64,000 nt of DNA from JBJYIN01 sp046237015. Its GTDB lineage: Bacteria > Pseudomonadota > Gammaproteobacteria > Enterobacterales > Enterobacteriaceae. The position numbers and the translations under genes were made by a program. This document shows, piece by piece, positions 35,345-44,602 of this stretch. Each line of letters opens with the position of its first letter. Positions within the stretch are counted from its first letter, which is position 1. Where the stretch lies: the NCBI RefSeq assembly GCF_046237015.1, contig NZ_JBJYIN010000001.1:186001-250000 (forward strand), in the 5' to 3' direction. Below the pieces are notes generated by a model that had not been told where the DNA came from, did no database searches, and saw only the letters and a list, made by a program, of their open reading frames with translations.

Positions 35345-36631
35345 ATGGCTGATAAAAAAGCAACACTTACTCTAGATGGCAAAGATCCAATCGAGTTAAA
35401 TGTCCTGTCCGGTACGCTTGGGTATGATGAAATAGACATTCGTCCCCTTGGTTCTAAAGGCCTGTTCACCTTTGATCCTGGCTTCACTTCTACTGCGTCT
35501 TGCGAATCTAAAATTACCTATATCGATGGTGACGAGGGTGTTTTATTACACCGTGGTTATCCCATCGCCCAGTTGGCAGAAAAATCCAACTATCTGGAAG
35601 TCTGTTACATCCTGCTATTTGGCGAGGCACCAACGCCAGAACAATACGAAACATTTAAAACCACGGTAACCCGCCACACGATGATTCATGAGCAGATTAC
35701 ACGTCTGTTCCACGGCTTCCGTCGTGACTCTCACCCAATGGCGGTGCTATGTGGTGTGACGGGCGCACTGGCAGCGTTCTATCACGATTCCCTGGATATC
35801 AGTATTGAGCGTCACAGAGAAATTGCAGCGTATCGTCTGCTATCAAAAATGCCGACCGTTGCCGCGATGTGTTACAAGTATTCGCTGGGACAACCCTTTG
35901 TTTATCCAAGAAACAACCTGTCCTATGCCGGTAACTTCCTGCACATGATGTTCTCTACGCCTTGTGAAGAATATGTGGTCAATCCCGTGTTAGAACGTGC
36001 AATGGATCGAATTTTGATTCTGCACGCCGATCACGAACAGAATGCGTCGACGTCTACCGTGCGTACTGCCGGTTCTTCCGGTGCCAACCCATTTGCTTGT
36101 ATCGCCGCAGGGATCGCCTCGTTGTGGGGGCCTGCGCACGGTGGGGCCAATGAAGCTTGTTTGCGTATGCTGGAAGAAATCAGCTCCGTTGAACACATCC
36201 CGGCCTTCATCGAACGGGCAAAAGATAAGAACGATTCTTTCCGTCTGATGGGCTTCGGTCACCGCGTTTACAAAAATCACGATCCACGCGCCACCGTTAT
36301 GCGCGAGACATGCCATGAAGTATTAAAAGAGTTGGGCCGCAAAGATGACCTGCTGGAAGTGGCAATGGAGCTGGAAAATATCGCCCTGAACGACCCGTAC
36401 TTCATTGAGAAGAAACTGTATCCAAACGTCGATTTCTACTCAGGCATCATTCTCAAAGCAATGGGCATTCCTTCTTCCATGTTCACGGTTATTTTTGCCA
36501 TGGCACGTACGGTAGGCTGGATTGCACACTGGAACGAAATGCACGACGACGGCATCAAGATCGCTCGTCCACGTCAGTTGTATACGGGTTATGACAAACG
36601 TGATTTTACGTCCAATTTGAAAAACGACTAA
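35345..36631 (+). CDS. gltA: Citrate synthase
   Basis: 428 residues (E. coli 427), the large hexameric NADH-sensitive type. Catalytic His in WGPAHGGANEA and GFGHRVYKNHDPR, Asp in the late segment FYSGIILKAMG. Condenses acetyl-CoA with oxaloacetate. Divergent from sdhCDAB, as in all enterobacteria; ends in a strong terminator. Confidence 0.98.
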   Translation: MADKKATLTLDGKDPIELNVLSGTLGYDEIDIRPLGSKGLFTFDPGFTSTASCESKITYIDGDEGVLLHRGYPIAQLAEKSNYLEVCYILLFGEAPTPEQYETFKTTVTRHTMIHEQITRLFHGFRRDSHPMAVLCGVTGALAAFYHDSLDISIERHREIAAYRLLSKMPTVAAMCYKYSLGQPFVYPRNNLSYAGNFLHMMFSTPCEEYVVNPVLERAMDRILILHADHEQNASTSTVRTAGSSGANPFACIAAGIASLWGPAHGGANEACLRMLEEISSVEHIPAFIERAKDKNDSFRLMGFGHRVYKNHDPRATVMRETCHEVLKELGRKDDLLEVAMELENIALNDPYFIEKKLYPNVDFYSGIILKAMGIPSSMFTVIFAMARTVGWIAHWNEMHDDGIKIARPRQLYTGYDKRDFTSNLKND

Positions 36632-36646
36632 TCCACCCTCGATGTG

Positions 36647-36675
36647 AAAAGAGGCCGGAAACTCCGGCCTCTTTT
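36647..36675. terminator. Bidirectional terminator of gltA and nei
   Basis: AAAAGAGGCCGG-AAACT-CCGGCCTCTTTT: 12-bp stem with A- and T-runs, lying between the convergent gltA and nei. Confidence 0.92.
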
Positions 36676-36727
36676 ATTGTGGCAACTTTTCTTCTATCAA
36701 TCTTTCGCTCTTCGCGCTCATACCCTT

Positions 36728-37519
36728 TTAGTTCTGACAGAACGGACACCAGTAAAATGGCCGTGATGCCAGAGACGTTTTTTCAATAACGTTGCCACAA
36801 CGTTCACATAGCTCTCCGTCCCGATGAAAAACCTTGAACGCAAACACTGCACCGTGGTGACGATTCTCGTCCACGCTTCCGCGCGTGTTGTAAGACAAAC
36901 GAGGAATATCAATCAATGCCTGACTCAACGCATGTCGTTCAGACTCATTCAACTGCTGTGCGGTACGCTGTGGTGCCAGTCTGGCATGCCAGAGAATTTC
37001 CACACGCAAATAATTGCCAAGCCCAGCCAAAAATGATTGATCGAGCAACAATCCACTAAACTGGCGACGGCGAAAACGAGGCAACAATAGCCTTTCCTGC
37101 ACCGTATCCCGGGTCAACGTCAGATCGAGCACGTCAGGACCGATACGTTGTAAAAAAGGGTGTGTAGCAATAGTTTCACGGGTCAACATGTGAATATCGG
37201 AAGCGCTATAAAGCAAAATGGCAGCATCCTGCGTTTCCAATCGGATTCGCAAATCGCGTTTCGTTTGTGGCGTTTCACCCGCATTGACAACGCGCCACAC
37301 GCCATAGAGCTGGTTGTGGCTGTAAAGCACCAATCCATTACTAAAGTAAGTCAGCAGGGCCTTACCACGGGTAACAATTTGCTCAATGTGCTGCCCGATT
37401 AATACTGATTCGTACTGTTTTAATTCAGGAAAGGCAAACCAAACGTGGCGCAATGTTTTACCCGCTGCTGCGGCAACAAGTTTATCCGCAGCACGACGAA
37501 TCTCCGGTCCTTCCGGCAT
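36728..37519 (-). CDS. nei: Endonuclease VIII
   Basis: Base-excision repair glycosylase/AP lyase for oxidised pyrimidines, 263 residues as in E. coli. Catalytic Pro2-Glu3 (MPEGPEIRRAADKL), H2TH region, and a C-terminal zinc finger CERCGNVIEK...FYWCPFCQ. Last gene of the ybgI-pxpBCA-nei run. Confidence 0.97.
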   Translation of the reverse strand: MPEGPEIRRAADKLVAAAAGKTLRHVWFAFPELKQYESVLIGQHIEQIVTRGKALLTYFSNGLVLYSHNQLYGVWRVVNAGETPQTKRDLRIRLETQDAAILLYSASDIHMLTRETIATHPFLQRIGPDVLDLTLTRDTVQERLLLPRFRRRQFSGLLLDQSFLAGLGNYLRVEILWHARLAPQRTAQQLNESERHALSQALIDIPRLSYNTRGSVDENRHHGAVFAFKVFHRDGELCERCGNVIEKTSLASRPFYWCPFCQN

Positions 37520-37543
37520 GTTTTCTCCAATAACAAAATATCG

Positions 37544-38281
37544 TTATGCTGCCGCTACCCGTATCTGATGTTGAGTGAAGCAGTGGCGTAACTTACGGGC
37601 AAATGTCAACGCATGCTCACCATCGCCGTGAACGCAGACCGTATCAGCCTGAACGGGCACCCAGGAACCATCGCTAGCCCGTACTCGCTGTCGCTGAATC
37701 ATTTCCAACGTTTGCGCCAACGCCAGTTCATCACTGTTGATCAACGCACCAGACTGCTGACGAGGAACCAGCGATCCATCAGATTGATAACACCGATCGG
37801 CAAACACTTCCTGACGAGTAACCAAGCCAAAACGTCGCCCAGCGCGAATTAATTCACTGCCAGCCAACCCGACTAAGCGCAATGCGGGGTTAATCGCCTT
37901 CACCGCCCTGGCTATCGCGTCCGCCAATGCCGGATCGTCTGCCGCCTGGTTATAGAGCATGCCATGTGGCTTCACATGTGACAGCTTGCCCCCCTCGGCC
38001 ATCACAATGGCATTCAGAGCACCAAGCTGATAAAGCACCTGCGCAAACACGGTCTCCGCGGGCAAACTCATCGCTCTGCGTCCAAAATGCTCACGATCGT
38101 GAAACCCAGGATGAGCCCCCAACGATACGCCATAGTCAATTCCCCAACGTACTGACTGCCGCATGGTCTGCGCATCACCAGCGTGAAATCCACAGGCAAT
38201 ATTGGCCGAACTCACTAACTTCAGCAACGCTTCATCGTTCGAGCCACCTTCGCCCAGATCGGCATTCAGATCAATAATCAT
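37544..38281 (-). CDS. pxpA: 5-oxoprolinase subunit A
   Basis: 245 residues, LamB/YcsF family (MIIDLNADLGEGGSNDEALL; NIACGFHAGD; HPGFHDREHFGRR). Part of the PxpABC complex that opens 5-oxoproline to glutamate with ATP. Overlaps pxpC by 11 bp. Confidence 0.97.
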   Translation of the reverse strand: MIIDLNADLGEGGSNDEALLKLVSSANIACGFHAGDAQTMRQSVRWGIDYGVSLGAHPGFHDREHFGRRAMSLPAETVFAQVLYQLGALNAIVMAEGGKLSHVKPHGMLYNQAADDPALADAIARAVKAINPALRLVGLAGSELIRAGRRFGLVTRQEVFADRCYQSDGSLVPRQQSGALINSDELALAQTLEMIQRQRVRASDGSWVPVQADTVCVHGDGEHALTFARKLRHCFTQHQIRVAAA

Positions 38282-39200
38282 TCAGCCTCCACGCCAGTTG
38301 CTCCAGATAACGCTGCTGTTCTTGAGCCGCCCGCTGAGCATCATCCAGCGTACAACGAATAAAATGTATCGGTTCGCCGAGGCGGATCTGGGCCAAATGG
38401 AAAAGATCGGCTTCAATCACACAGGCAATTCGCGGATACCCTCCCGTCGTCTGAGCATCGGCTAATAGCACGATGGGATAACCATTATGTGGCACTTGCA
38501 CCACCCCTGGTAATAATCCATGTGACGACATTTCACGCGGTGTCGTTCGTTGCAATTCTGGCCCACGAAGCCGGTACCCCATGCGGTTACTCTGTGGACT
38601 CAATTGCCAGGGAGTCCGCCAGAATGTTTCCTGCGCTTGTTCACTAAACGCCTGATACTCCGGCCCCGGTAACGCCCGCACGCGATTCCCAAACAGCAGT
38701 TGTTTAACCCCAGTTTCCCTAAGCGGCAATCGAGTCGGCGTTCCCAACGCAAGCACATCACCATCTGCCAGTAAACGACCAGCAAAACCGCCAAAACCCG
38801 CTTTCAAATCGGTACTACGCGATCCAAGGGCTTCAGGAACATCGATACCGCCAGAGAACGCCAGATAACTACGCATACCATGTCGCGGTAAGTGCATTTT
38901 CAGTGTTTGTCCGGCTTTTACCGCAAAACGCCAACCGGTCCATAACGGTTTGCCATCCAAATTGGCATGACAATCCGCGCCCGTTAGCGCGATCCAACAG
39001 GGTGAGGTAAAAGTGGCAACAAATTTTCCCAGCGTCACTTCCAGCGCTGCCGCGCCCTCTGGATTACCAACCAACAGATTCGCCAGTTTCAACGCAGGGA
39101 CATCCAACGCGCCAGACTGACTGATCCCCAAACGACGAAATCCCTGACGTCCGGTATCCTGTACGGAGGTATGCAACCCGGCATGGATAATTTTCAGCAT
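38271..39200 (-). CDS. pxpC: 5-oxoprolinase subunit C
   Basis: 309 residues, KipA-like biotin-dependent carboxylase-fold subunit (HAGLHTSVQDTGRQGFRRLG; PHNGYPIVLLADAQTTGGYP). Works with PxpA and PxpB. Overlaps pxpB by 7 bp and pxpA by 11 bp. Confidence 0.97.
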   Translation of the reverse strand: MLKIIHAGLHTSVQDTGRQGFRRLGISQSGALDVPALKLANLLVGNPEGAAALEVTLGKFVATFTSPCWIALTGADCHANLDGKPLWTGWRFAVKAGQTLKMHLPRHGMRSYLAFSGGIDVPEALGSRSTDLKAGFGGFAGRLLADGDVLALGTPTRLPLRETGVKQLLFGNRVRALPGPEYQAFSEQAQETFWRTPWQLSPQSNRMGYRLRGPELQRTTPREMSSHGLLPGVVQVPHNGYPIVLLADAQTTGGYPRIACVIEADLFHLAQIRLGEPIHFIRCTLDDAQRAAQEQQRYLEQLAWRLNDY

Positions 39201-39850
39201 ATGCCCTCCTTCTGTGGTACAAAGCGCACATTATCACCAGGTCGAAGCAAAGTCGGCGGCATGGTGTCCGGGTTGAATAATGTCAGCGAGGTGCGACCAA
39301 TCAGTTGCCACCCTCCTGGCGTAGCCAACGGATAAATCCCCGTTTGTGCGCCGCCGATTCCAACCGAACCGATATCGACGCGCAAACGAGGTTCCGCCCG
39401 TCGCGGAGTATGAAGGCGCTCATCCAATCCGCCCAGATAGGCGAACCCCGGTTGGAATCCAAGAAAATAAACGACGTAATGCGCAGCGGCGTGGGCTTCA
39501 ACCACCTGACGTGCGGTCAAATGGCAATGTTGAGCCACGATGTCCAGATCCGGCCCAAATTCGCCGCCATAAACAACGGGAATCTCAATATCACGCGGTT
39601 CAAGCACCCGCGACTCGCTGTCTTCCCACCATTTTTGCAGCCACTCAATGGCATCAAGCGCAACATGCTGTGGATGTTCCAGCAATACGGTCAGGTTATT
39701 CATACCGGGGATCGCTTCCTGTACCTCAGTATGATGATTCAAACGTTCGGCCAATCCCCAGATACGCTGTTGCGTTTGCAACGTCATCGGCGGCTCCAAC
39801 TCCAGAACGACCGTTTTTTCACCTAACAGATAACACCGGGCTCTTTGCAA
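39194..39850 (-). CDS. pxpB: 5-oxoprolinase subunit B
   Basis: KipI-like subunit. With the TTG at 39850 it is 218 residues, equal to E. coli (reading MQRARCYLLGEK); GGGGAGA lies six bases upstream. A longer reading from 39907 has no family support. Contains AIPGMNNLTVLLEHP and FQPGFAYLGGLDERL, the KipI core. Confidence 0.92.
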   Translation of the reverse strand: MQRARCYLLGEKTVVLELEPPMTLQTQQRIWGLAERLNHHTEVQEAIPGMNNLTVLLEHPQHVALDAIEWLQKWWEDSESRVLEPRDIEIPVVYGGEFGPDLDIVAQHCHLTARQVVEAHAAAHYVVYFLGFQPGFAYLGGLDERLHTPRRAEPRLRVDIGSVGIGGAQTGIYPLATPGGWQLIGRTSLTLFNPDTMPPTLLRPGDNVRFVPQKEGIC

Positions 39851-39884
39851 TGTCTTCTCCCCAATGACTTTCCCCCATCGCCGA

Positions 39885-40628
39885 TTATGCAGGATTGGGG
39901 ATATCAATAAATGTCACGTCAATATCATGATGTGTCGCCAGCCATTCCCCCAGCGCGCGAATCCCCCCACGCTCCGTGGCATGATGCCCGGCTGCAAAGA
40001 AATGCAGCCCCATTTCGCGAGCTATGTGGATGGTCTGCTCAGAGACTTCGCCGGTAATAAATGCATCAACCCCAAATCTGGCCGCCTGTTCGATAAATCC
40101 CTGACCGCCGCCAGTACACCACGCAATACGATGAATCTGCGACGGTGCATTATCCCCACAATGCAATACCGTGCGGCCCAGCCGTTTTTCCAATCGACGA
40201 CAAAACGCATCGCTGTTCATCGGTTGTGAAAGTTCGCCATAAGGCAAAAGAGGTTCAATTAAACCTAATACATTGATATCCATGAGTGCGGCAAGTTGCG
40301 CGTTATTACCTAACGTCGGGTGCGCGTCCAGCGGTAAATGATAGCCGTACAGATTGATGTCATTCGCCAGCAGTGTCTTCAACCGGTTACGCTTCATGCC
40401 GCACACTACCGGGGATTCGTTTTTCCAGAAATAGCCATGATGAACCAGAACAGCATCCGCTTTATGTTCAACAGCCGCATCCAGCAACGCCTGCGACGCC
40501 GTCACCCCCGTGACGATACGCTGGATTTCTTTACGCCCTTCAACCTGTAAACCATTGGGTCCGTAGTCTTGAAATGCGTCGACATTCAATAACTCGTTAA
40601 TCAGTTTTTCCAAATCTCGATTATGCAT
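39885..40628 (-). CDS. ybgI: YbgI, NIF3-family metal-binding protein
   Basis: 247 residues, as in E. coli. Metal ligands seen in VHHGYFWK and in GHHATERGGIRAL. The E. coli protein is a hexamer with a di-metal site; its reaction is unsettled. Start ATG at 40628; the frame overlaps phrB by 8 bp. Confidence 0.96.
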   Translation of the reverse strand: MHNRDLEKLINELLNVDAFQDYGPNGLQVEGRKEIQRIVTGVTASQALLDAAVEHKADAVLVHHGYFWKNESPVVCGMKRNRLKTLLANDINLYGYHLPLDAHPTLGNNAQLAALMDINVLGLIEPLLPYGELSQPMNSDAFCRRLEKRLGRTVLHCGDNAPSQIHRIAWCTGGGQGFIEQAARFGVDAFITGEVSEQTIHIAREMGLHFFAAGHHATERGGIRALGEWLATHHDIDVTFIDIPNPA

Positions 40629-42087
40629 ACTTGCTATTCTCTTTCCGTTCATTATTCGTTGTACTGGTGTTTTTGGCTGCTTCAAAAGCCGCTAAGGTAC
40701 GCAGTCTGGCGGCTTTATGGTCAACGATGGGGAGTGGGTAATTGAGCGTTCTCCCCTGTTTTTTGGCCCACAAATGAGGCTGATGAATCGCCTTATCCGG
40801 CACGTCAGCCAGTTCAGGCAAAAACTGCCGGATGAACTGCCCCTGCGGATCAAAACGTTCGCCCTGAGTGGTGGGATTAAAAATACGAAAATACGGAGCG
40901 GCGTCGGTTCCTGTTGATGCGGCCCATTGCCATCCGCCATTATTCGCCGCTAAGTCCCCATCCAACAGTTGCTGCATAAAATAACGCTCACCTTCGCGCC
41001 AATCGATCAGTAAATCCTTGACTAAAAAACTGGCGCAAATCATCCGTAAACGGTTATGCATCCAACCGGTTTGATTCAATTGCCGCATAGCGGCATCAAC
41101 AATAGGATAACCGGTTTGCCCCTGCTGCCATGCGGTCAACTCATCCGGAGCCTGTCGCCAATGGATATTATGGGTCCAGAGAGTGAACGGCTGGTGCTGA
41201 CATAATGCAGGCCACGCCACCAGCAAATGACGATAAAATTCACGCCAAATTAGCTCATTCAACCAGGTAAAAGCCCCGCCATCTCGCTGTTCCAGTAATT
41301 CAGGGCACTCCGCTCGCAGGCGATTAAAACACTGACGGGGAGAAATCACTCCCAACGCCAGATAGGGGGAAAGTCTGCTGGTTCCTGTGCGGGCAGGTAA
41401 ATCTCGCTGCTGATGGTAATCCTGCACCTGCTCGCGGCAAAATGTACGCAAACGTTGCAGGGCAGCTTGCTCGCCAGCAGGAAAATCACTGCCAATAGCC
41501 TGCTGCGGGTAGCTAAAAGGCATGGTATCCAGTGAACAATGCGTTGTTCGTTTTTCTCGTCCTTTCGGCGCGGGAACCGAATGCGTATCTGATGCCAGCA
41601 AACGCGCGATAAACGCCTGTCGAAAGGGCGTAAAAACTTTAAACATTTCGCCCTTACCCGTCAGTACGCTGCCCGGCGGTAACAATAAACTATCGTCAAA
41701 ACTTTGGCATACCACTCGTTCAGACAATAGCCTCTCAACCTGTCGATCGCGATGGCGCTCGTTGATTTCATACTGACGATTATAAAACAGATGAGATACC
41801 TGCTGTTGCTGACAGAATTGTGCCAGCCAGGTCGTCACCGCCGCAAAGTCGGCACATTCATGGTAGTGAAGCGCGATCCCTTTTTCCGCCAACGCCTGTT
41901 GTAAGACGTTGAGACTCTCCAGCAAAAATGCAGCCTGGCGCGGTGCCATATCATGCTGCTGCCACTGCTGTGGCGTGGCAATAAACACGGCCATAACATG
42001 GGCTTGAGGATCGGCACAGGCAGCAGAAAGCGCCCGATTATCGGTCATTCGCAAATCATTTCTCAGCCAGACCAAGTGGGTATGCAT
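40621..42087 (-). CDS. phrB: Deoxyribodipyrimidine photolyase
   Basis: 488 residues (E. coli 472). Antenna domain at the N-terminus (HLVWLRNDLRMTDNRALSAA), FAD-binding catalytic domain (TSRLSPYLALGVISPRQCF; LNELIWREFYRHLL; GYPIVDAAMRQLNQTGWMHN). Repairs cyclobutane pyrimidine dimers with light. 9 bp after ybgA, overlapping ybgI by 8 bp. Confidence 0.97.
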   Translation of the reverse strand: MHTHLVWLRNDLRMTDNRALSAACADPQAHVMAVFIATPQQWQQHDMAPRQAAFLLESLNVLQQALAEKGIALHYHECADFAAVTTWLAQFCQQQQVSHLFYNRQYEINERHRDRQVERLLSERVVCQSFDDSLLLPPGSVLTGKGEMFKVFTPFRQAFIARLLASDTHSVPAPKGREKRTTHCSLDTMPFSYPQQAIGSDFPAGEQAALQRLRTFCREQVQDYHQQRDLPARTGTSRLSPYLALGVISPRQCFNRLRAECPELLEQRDGGAFTWLNELIWREFYRHLLVAWPALCQHQPFTLWTHNIHWRQAPDELTAWQQGQTGYPIVDAAMRQLNQTGWMHNRLRMICASFLVKDLLIDWREGERYFMQQLLDGDLAANNGGWQWAASTGTDAAPYFRIFNPTTQGERFDPQGQFIRQFLPELADVPDKAIHQPHLWAKKQGRTLNYPLPIVDHKAARLRTLAAFEAAKNTSTTNNERKENSKYA

Positions 42088-42096
42088 CCGTTTTCC

Positions 42097-43068
42097 TCAA
42101 TCTGAACATGAGTGACCATTACGCAGCCGCAGCGCGTCGGGGTAAGACTCGAAATAGCGCTGCTGGGATAAATAAGCATCGGGATATTCTGTCATATAGT
42201 GCTTAAGCAAGGTAATCGGTGCCAGCAAAGGCTGCAATCCCTGTCGATATCGATCAATCAATTGCGTCAATTCCTGACGCTGCTGTGTATTAAGCTGGCC
42301 TCGGAAATAACCTTGAACGTGCATCAGGACATTCGTGTGATTGCGTCGGGTCGCCGGAAAAGCCAGAAGCTTCATCAATTTCAGGCGATACGCCTTTGCA
42401 AAGGCTTCCAGTGACGCCCATTGATCAATATCGGCAACAAAGCGTCCCAGTTCGCGATACGCCGGTTGGGAGTGGGCAAGTAACAACAATTTATAACGAC
42501 TGTGGAATCCTATTAGTGCACCACGGCTAAGACCTTGCCGCCAAAGCTGCTGTAGCTCATGCAAAGCATAAACTCGCCCAATAAAATTTTCTCGCACGCT
42601 CGGATCGTGCAACCGGTCATCGTCTTCTATCGGCAACCACGGCATTTGGCGCATAAGTTCGCGGGTAAATAGCGCAACACCGCTTTTTATCGCACGCCTT
42701 TGTGGTTCTTCATCTACCTTCACACGATCTATCCCACAACGTGGCGATGTTGAACACGCAATATAACCACATAAATGCTGTAGCTGACTGGCTTTTTCGA
42801 CGGAGATGGCATCCATCTTATGGGTAACATCACGTGGAGAGCCATTACTGGCACACAACGTTATCGTCCCCTCTCCTGCGTGAAGCAATCGTAAAGCAGG
42901 ACGTAATACCGATAGCGCTATTGCCATCTCCGGGTAAACCGACTCAAACCCCAAATACGGGGCCAGCGCTTCAGCCGTAAACGCCAGACGCTGATGTTCT
43001 CCGTCCCCGTTATCTGGGTTGCCAAGCAAGCAGGCACTGATGCCTACAGGGATAGGTTCAATCGTCAT
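42097..43068 (-). CDS. ybgA: YbgA, DUF523-DUF1722 two-domain protein with a degenerate DUF523 half
   Basis: 323 residues; E. coli YbgA (169) has only the DUF1722 part. Residues 1 to about 155 are DUF523, the family of the iron-sulfur thiouracil desulfidase TudS. SACLLG near residue 13 and SPRCG near 110 keep two of its cysteines, but the place where I expect the CPE cysteine reads YPE, and the following TPRP reads VLRP. Residues about 160-323 are DUF1722 (LMKLLAFPATRRNHTNVLMH, GYFRGQLNTQQRQEL). It lies upstream of phrB, an old association. Desulfidase activity is doubtful. Confidence 0.93.
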   Translation of the reverse strand: MTIEPIPVGISACLLGNPDNGDGEHQRLAFTAEALAPYLGFESVYPEMAIALSVLRPALRLLHAGEGTITLCASNGSPRDVTHKMDAISVEKASQLQHLCGYIACSTSPRCGIDRVKVDEEPQRRAIKSGVALFTRELMRQMPWLPIEDDDRLHDPSVRENFIGRVYALHELQQLWRQGLSRGALIGFHSRYKLLLLAHSQPAYRELGRFVADIDQWASLEAFAKAYRLKLMKLLAFPATRRNHTNVLMHVQGYFRGQLNTQQRQELTQLIDRYRQGLQPLLAPITLLKHYMTEYPDAYLSQQRYFESYPDALRLRNGHSCSD

Positions 43069-43179
43069 GATTCGCCCTTATGGAAATACGTTACCTCTAT
43101 TCAGCATAGCGGATTTCCCTTCGCTTCTGTGTCGACAACGACGGAAATAAGGTAATAAATCATGATATTGATGAAGGTT

Positions 43180-43202
43180 ATCGGTTAACTAAACCGATTT
43201 TT
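43180..43202 (+). terminator. Orphan plus-strand intrinsic terminator
   Basis: ATCGGTT/AACCGAT stem with a 5-nt loop followed by TTTT. No plus-strand gene is known upstream; the nearest ones run the other way. Confidence 0.55.
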
Positions 43203-43335
43203 GGGCCACATGAATACGTTTTTTAGGCGACATGAATAAATAGTCTTATTCTCTGCTTACAACCCCATTCTGATATGGCTGATTAGTCTGTCAGTCATGC
43301 TGATGGCGCTAAAATTCCATTCGCTAAAAACAAAA

Positions 43336-43369
43336 TAAGCGCCTTATCCGATAACGGAAAAAGCGCTTA
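43336..43369 (-). terminator. Probable ybfA terminator
   Basis: TAAGCGC/GCGCTTA stem, followed on the minus strand by TTTTGTTTTT. It lies about 100 bp past the ybfA stop. Confidence 0.5.
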
Positions 43370-43467
43370 ATGTTGTCGTTCAACGATGGTATACGACGTC
43401 AACGCAAGATATTGGCGTCGTACTCTAAATCTGTAGCCGCCCGGAAGAGTATCAGCGAGTAAAAATC

Positions 43468-43674
43468 TTAGTAAAAATCACACGCTACTGCTTCAGACTG
43501 TTCCATCCATACCGGCTTATCACTGGTTTTCAGCCACACACGATGTAAATAGCTGTAAAAACGGGCGCGATCCTGACGGAAAAGCATGACAGGCAAGGCC
43601 ATAATGCCGACGAATACAACAGCAACACGGCGCAGGAGAATGCGATGTAAAGGATAAGCAGTATAAAGTGACAT
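43468..43674 (-). CDS. ybfA: YbfA, small membrane protein of unknown function
   Basis: 68 residues, the same length as E. coli YbfA, and the signature C-terminal half RARFYSYLHRVWLKTSDKPV. A single hydrophobic segment (VAVVFVGIMALPVMLF) at residues 17-32. GGGAGG precedes the ATG. No function is established. Confidence 0.93.
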   Translation of the reverse strand: MSLYTAYPLHRILLRRVAVVFVGIMALPVMLFRQDRARFYSYLHRVWLKTSDKPVWMEQSEAVACDFY

Positions 43675-44143
43675 AACGATCCTCCCTTAGGATACAAGAG
43701 CCGTCTGGCTCACTGTCGTGATAAAAACAAAACTGATAAATTGGTTAAAATTTTACCGCCTTTACTGAAACTTTACTACTCATCGGACCAGAAAAAGATG
43801 AAATAATCGCCAATTCTTTTTGGCATTTCGTCATTAAGTTACAAAACAGTTAAAAATAAACATCTCATTGGTTGCGGCGTGACACCGATTTAAACATTCA
43901 CATAACAATGATATGTACCCGTTTTCACTGCAATTCAAATACCGCAGGGAACACCATGCTTATTCTGGTGATCGATAGCCACACGGCGTAACATTTCGTT
44001 CTGCATTTTATGGCTGCTCAGCTTGTGGTCGCTTCGCCAATATTTACATGCAGAAAAAATCATCGTTTCATCAATAAGTTTGCATATTGATGCGTTGGTG
44101 ATGATGGATTATTTCAGGCATATCTTTTTAGGAAAATCTCATC
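43675..44143. other. ybfA-EamA divergent region
   Basis: 469 bp without a convincing gene; holds the promoters of ybfA (minus) and the EamA gene (plus, with AGGA before 44144). No operator recognised. Confidence 0.4.
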
Positions 44144-44572
44144 ATGAGTAGCTGGTTAATCTATGCGTTACTTTCTGCACTGTGCGCAGCACTGGTCGCA
44201 TTATTTGGGAAAATCGGGCTGCAAAACCTTGATGCGAATACTGCCACCGCGATTCGCGCCGTCGTTATGGCACTATTTCTGGTTGGAGTGGTCATTGCTC
44301 AGGGGAAAATCGCATTGGTCAGCGACGTGCTTGCCAATAAAAAAGCACTGCTATTTATTCTACTGAGTGGCGTGGCTGGTGCGATGTCATGGTTATTTTA
44401 CTTTGTTGCATTAAAAAACGGGAACGTTGCACAGGTTGCGCCCATCGATAAGTTAAGCGTCGTGTTTGCTGTCGTTTTAGCCGTATTGCTACTAGGGGAA
44501 AAAATTTCACTGATGGCGGGTGCGGGTGTCGCGTTAATTTCGGTTGGGGCGCTAATGGTCGCACTAGGATAA
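44144..44572 (+). CDS. EamA-domain small membrane protein
   Basis: 142 residues, five hydrophobic segments of one EamA unit (DMT superfamily): ALLSALCAALVALFGKIGLQ, AVVMALFLVGVVIAQ, ILLSGVAGAMSWLFYFVAL with the YFVALKNGNVAQVAPIDKLS loop, VVFAVVLAVLLLGEK, and AGVALISVGALMVAL. Full-length transporters carry two such units; single-unit proteins pair up. Substrate unknown. Convergent with pgm. Confidence 0.9.
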   Translation: MSSWLIYALLSALCAALVALFGKIGLQNLDANTATAIRAVVMALFLVGVVIAQGKIALVSDVLANKKALLFILLSGVAGAMSWLFYFVALKNGNVAQVAPIDKLSVVFAVVLAVLLLGEKISLMAGAGVALISVGALMVALG

Positions 44573-44574
44573 AA

Positions 44575-44592
44575 GGTGCTGCAAGCAGCACC
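44575..44592. terminator. Bidirectional terminator between the EamA gene and pgm
   Basis: GGTGCTGC-AA-GCAGCACC, perfect 8-bp stem with an A-run on the left (T-run on the minus strand). Confidence 0.8.
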
Positions 44593-44602
44593 TGAATATA
44601 AT

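Larger units (their letters stand above)
43069..43467. other. ybgA-ybfA intergenic region
   Basis: No gene seen. It holds a plus-strand terminator-like hairpin (43180-43202), a probable ybfA terminator (43336-43369) and a hairpin TACGACG...CGTCGTA (43392-43422). Confidence 0.5.

Noticed and set aside
43956..43991. Eleven-residue frame MLILVIDSHTA in front of the EamA gene
   Set aside because: Too short to distinguish from chance, despite a purine-rich stretch before the ATG.
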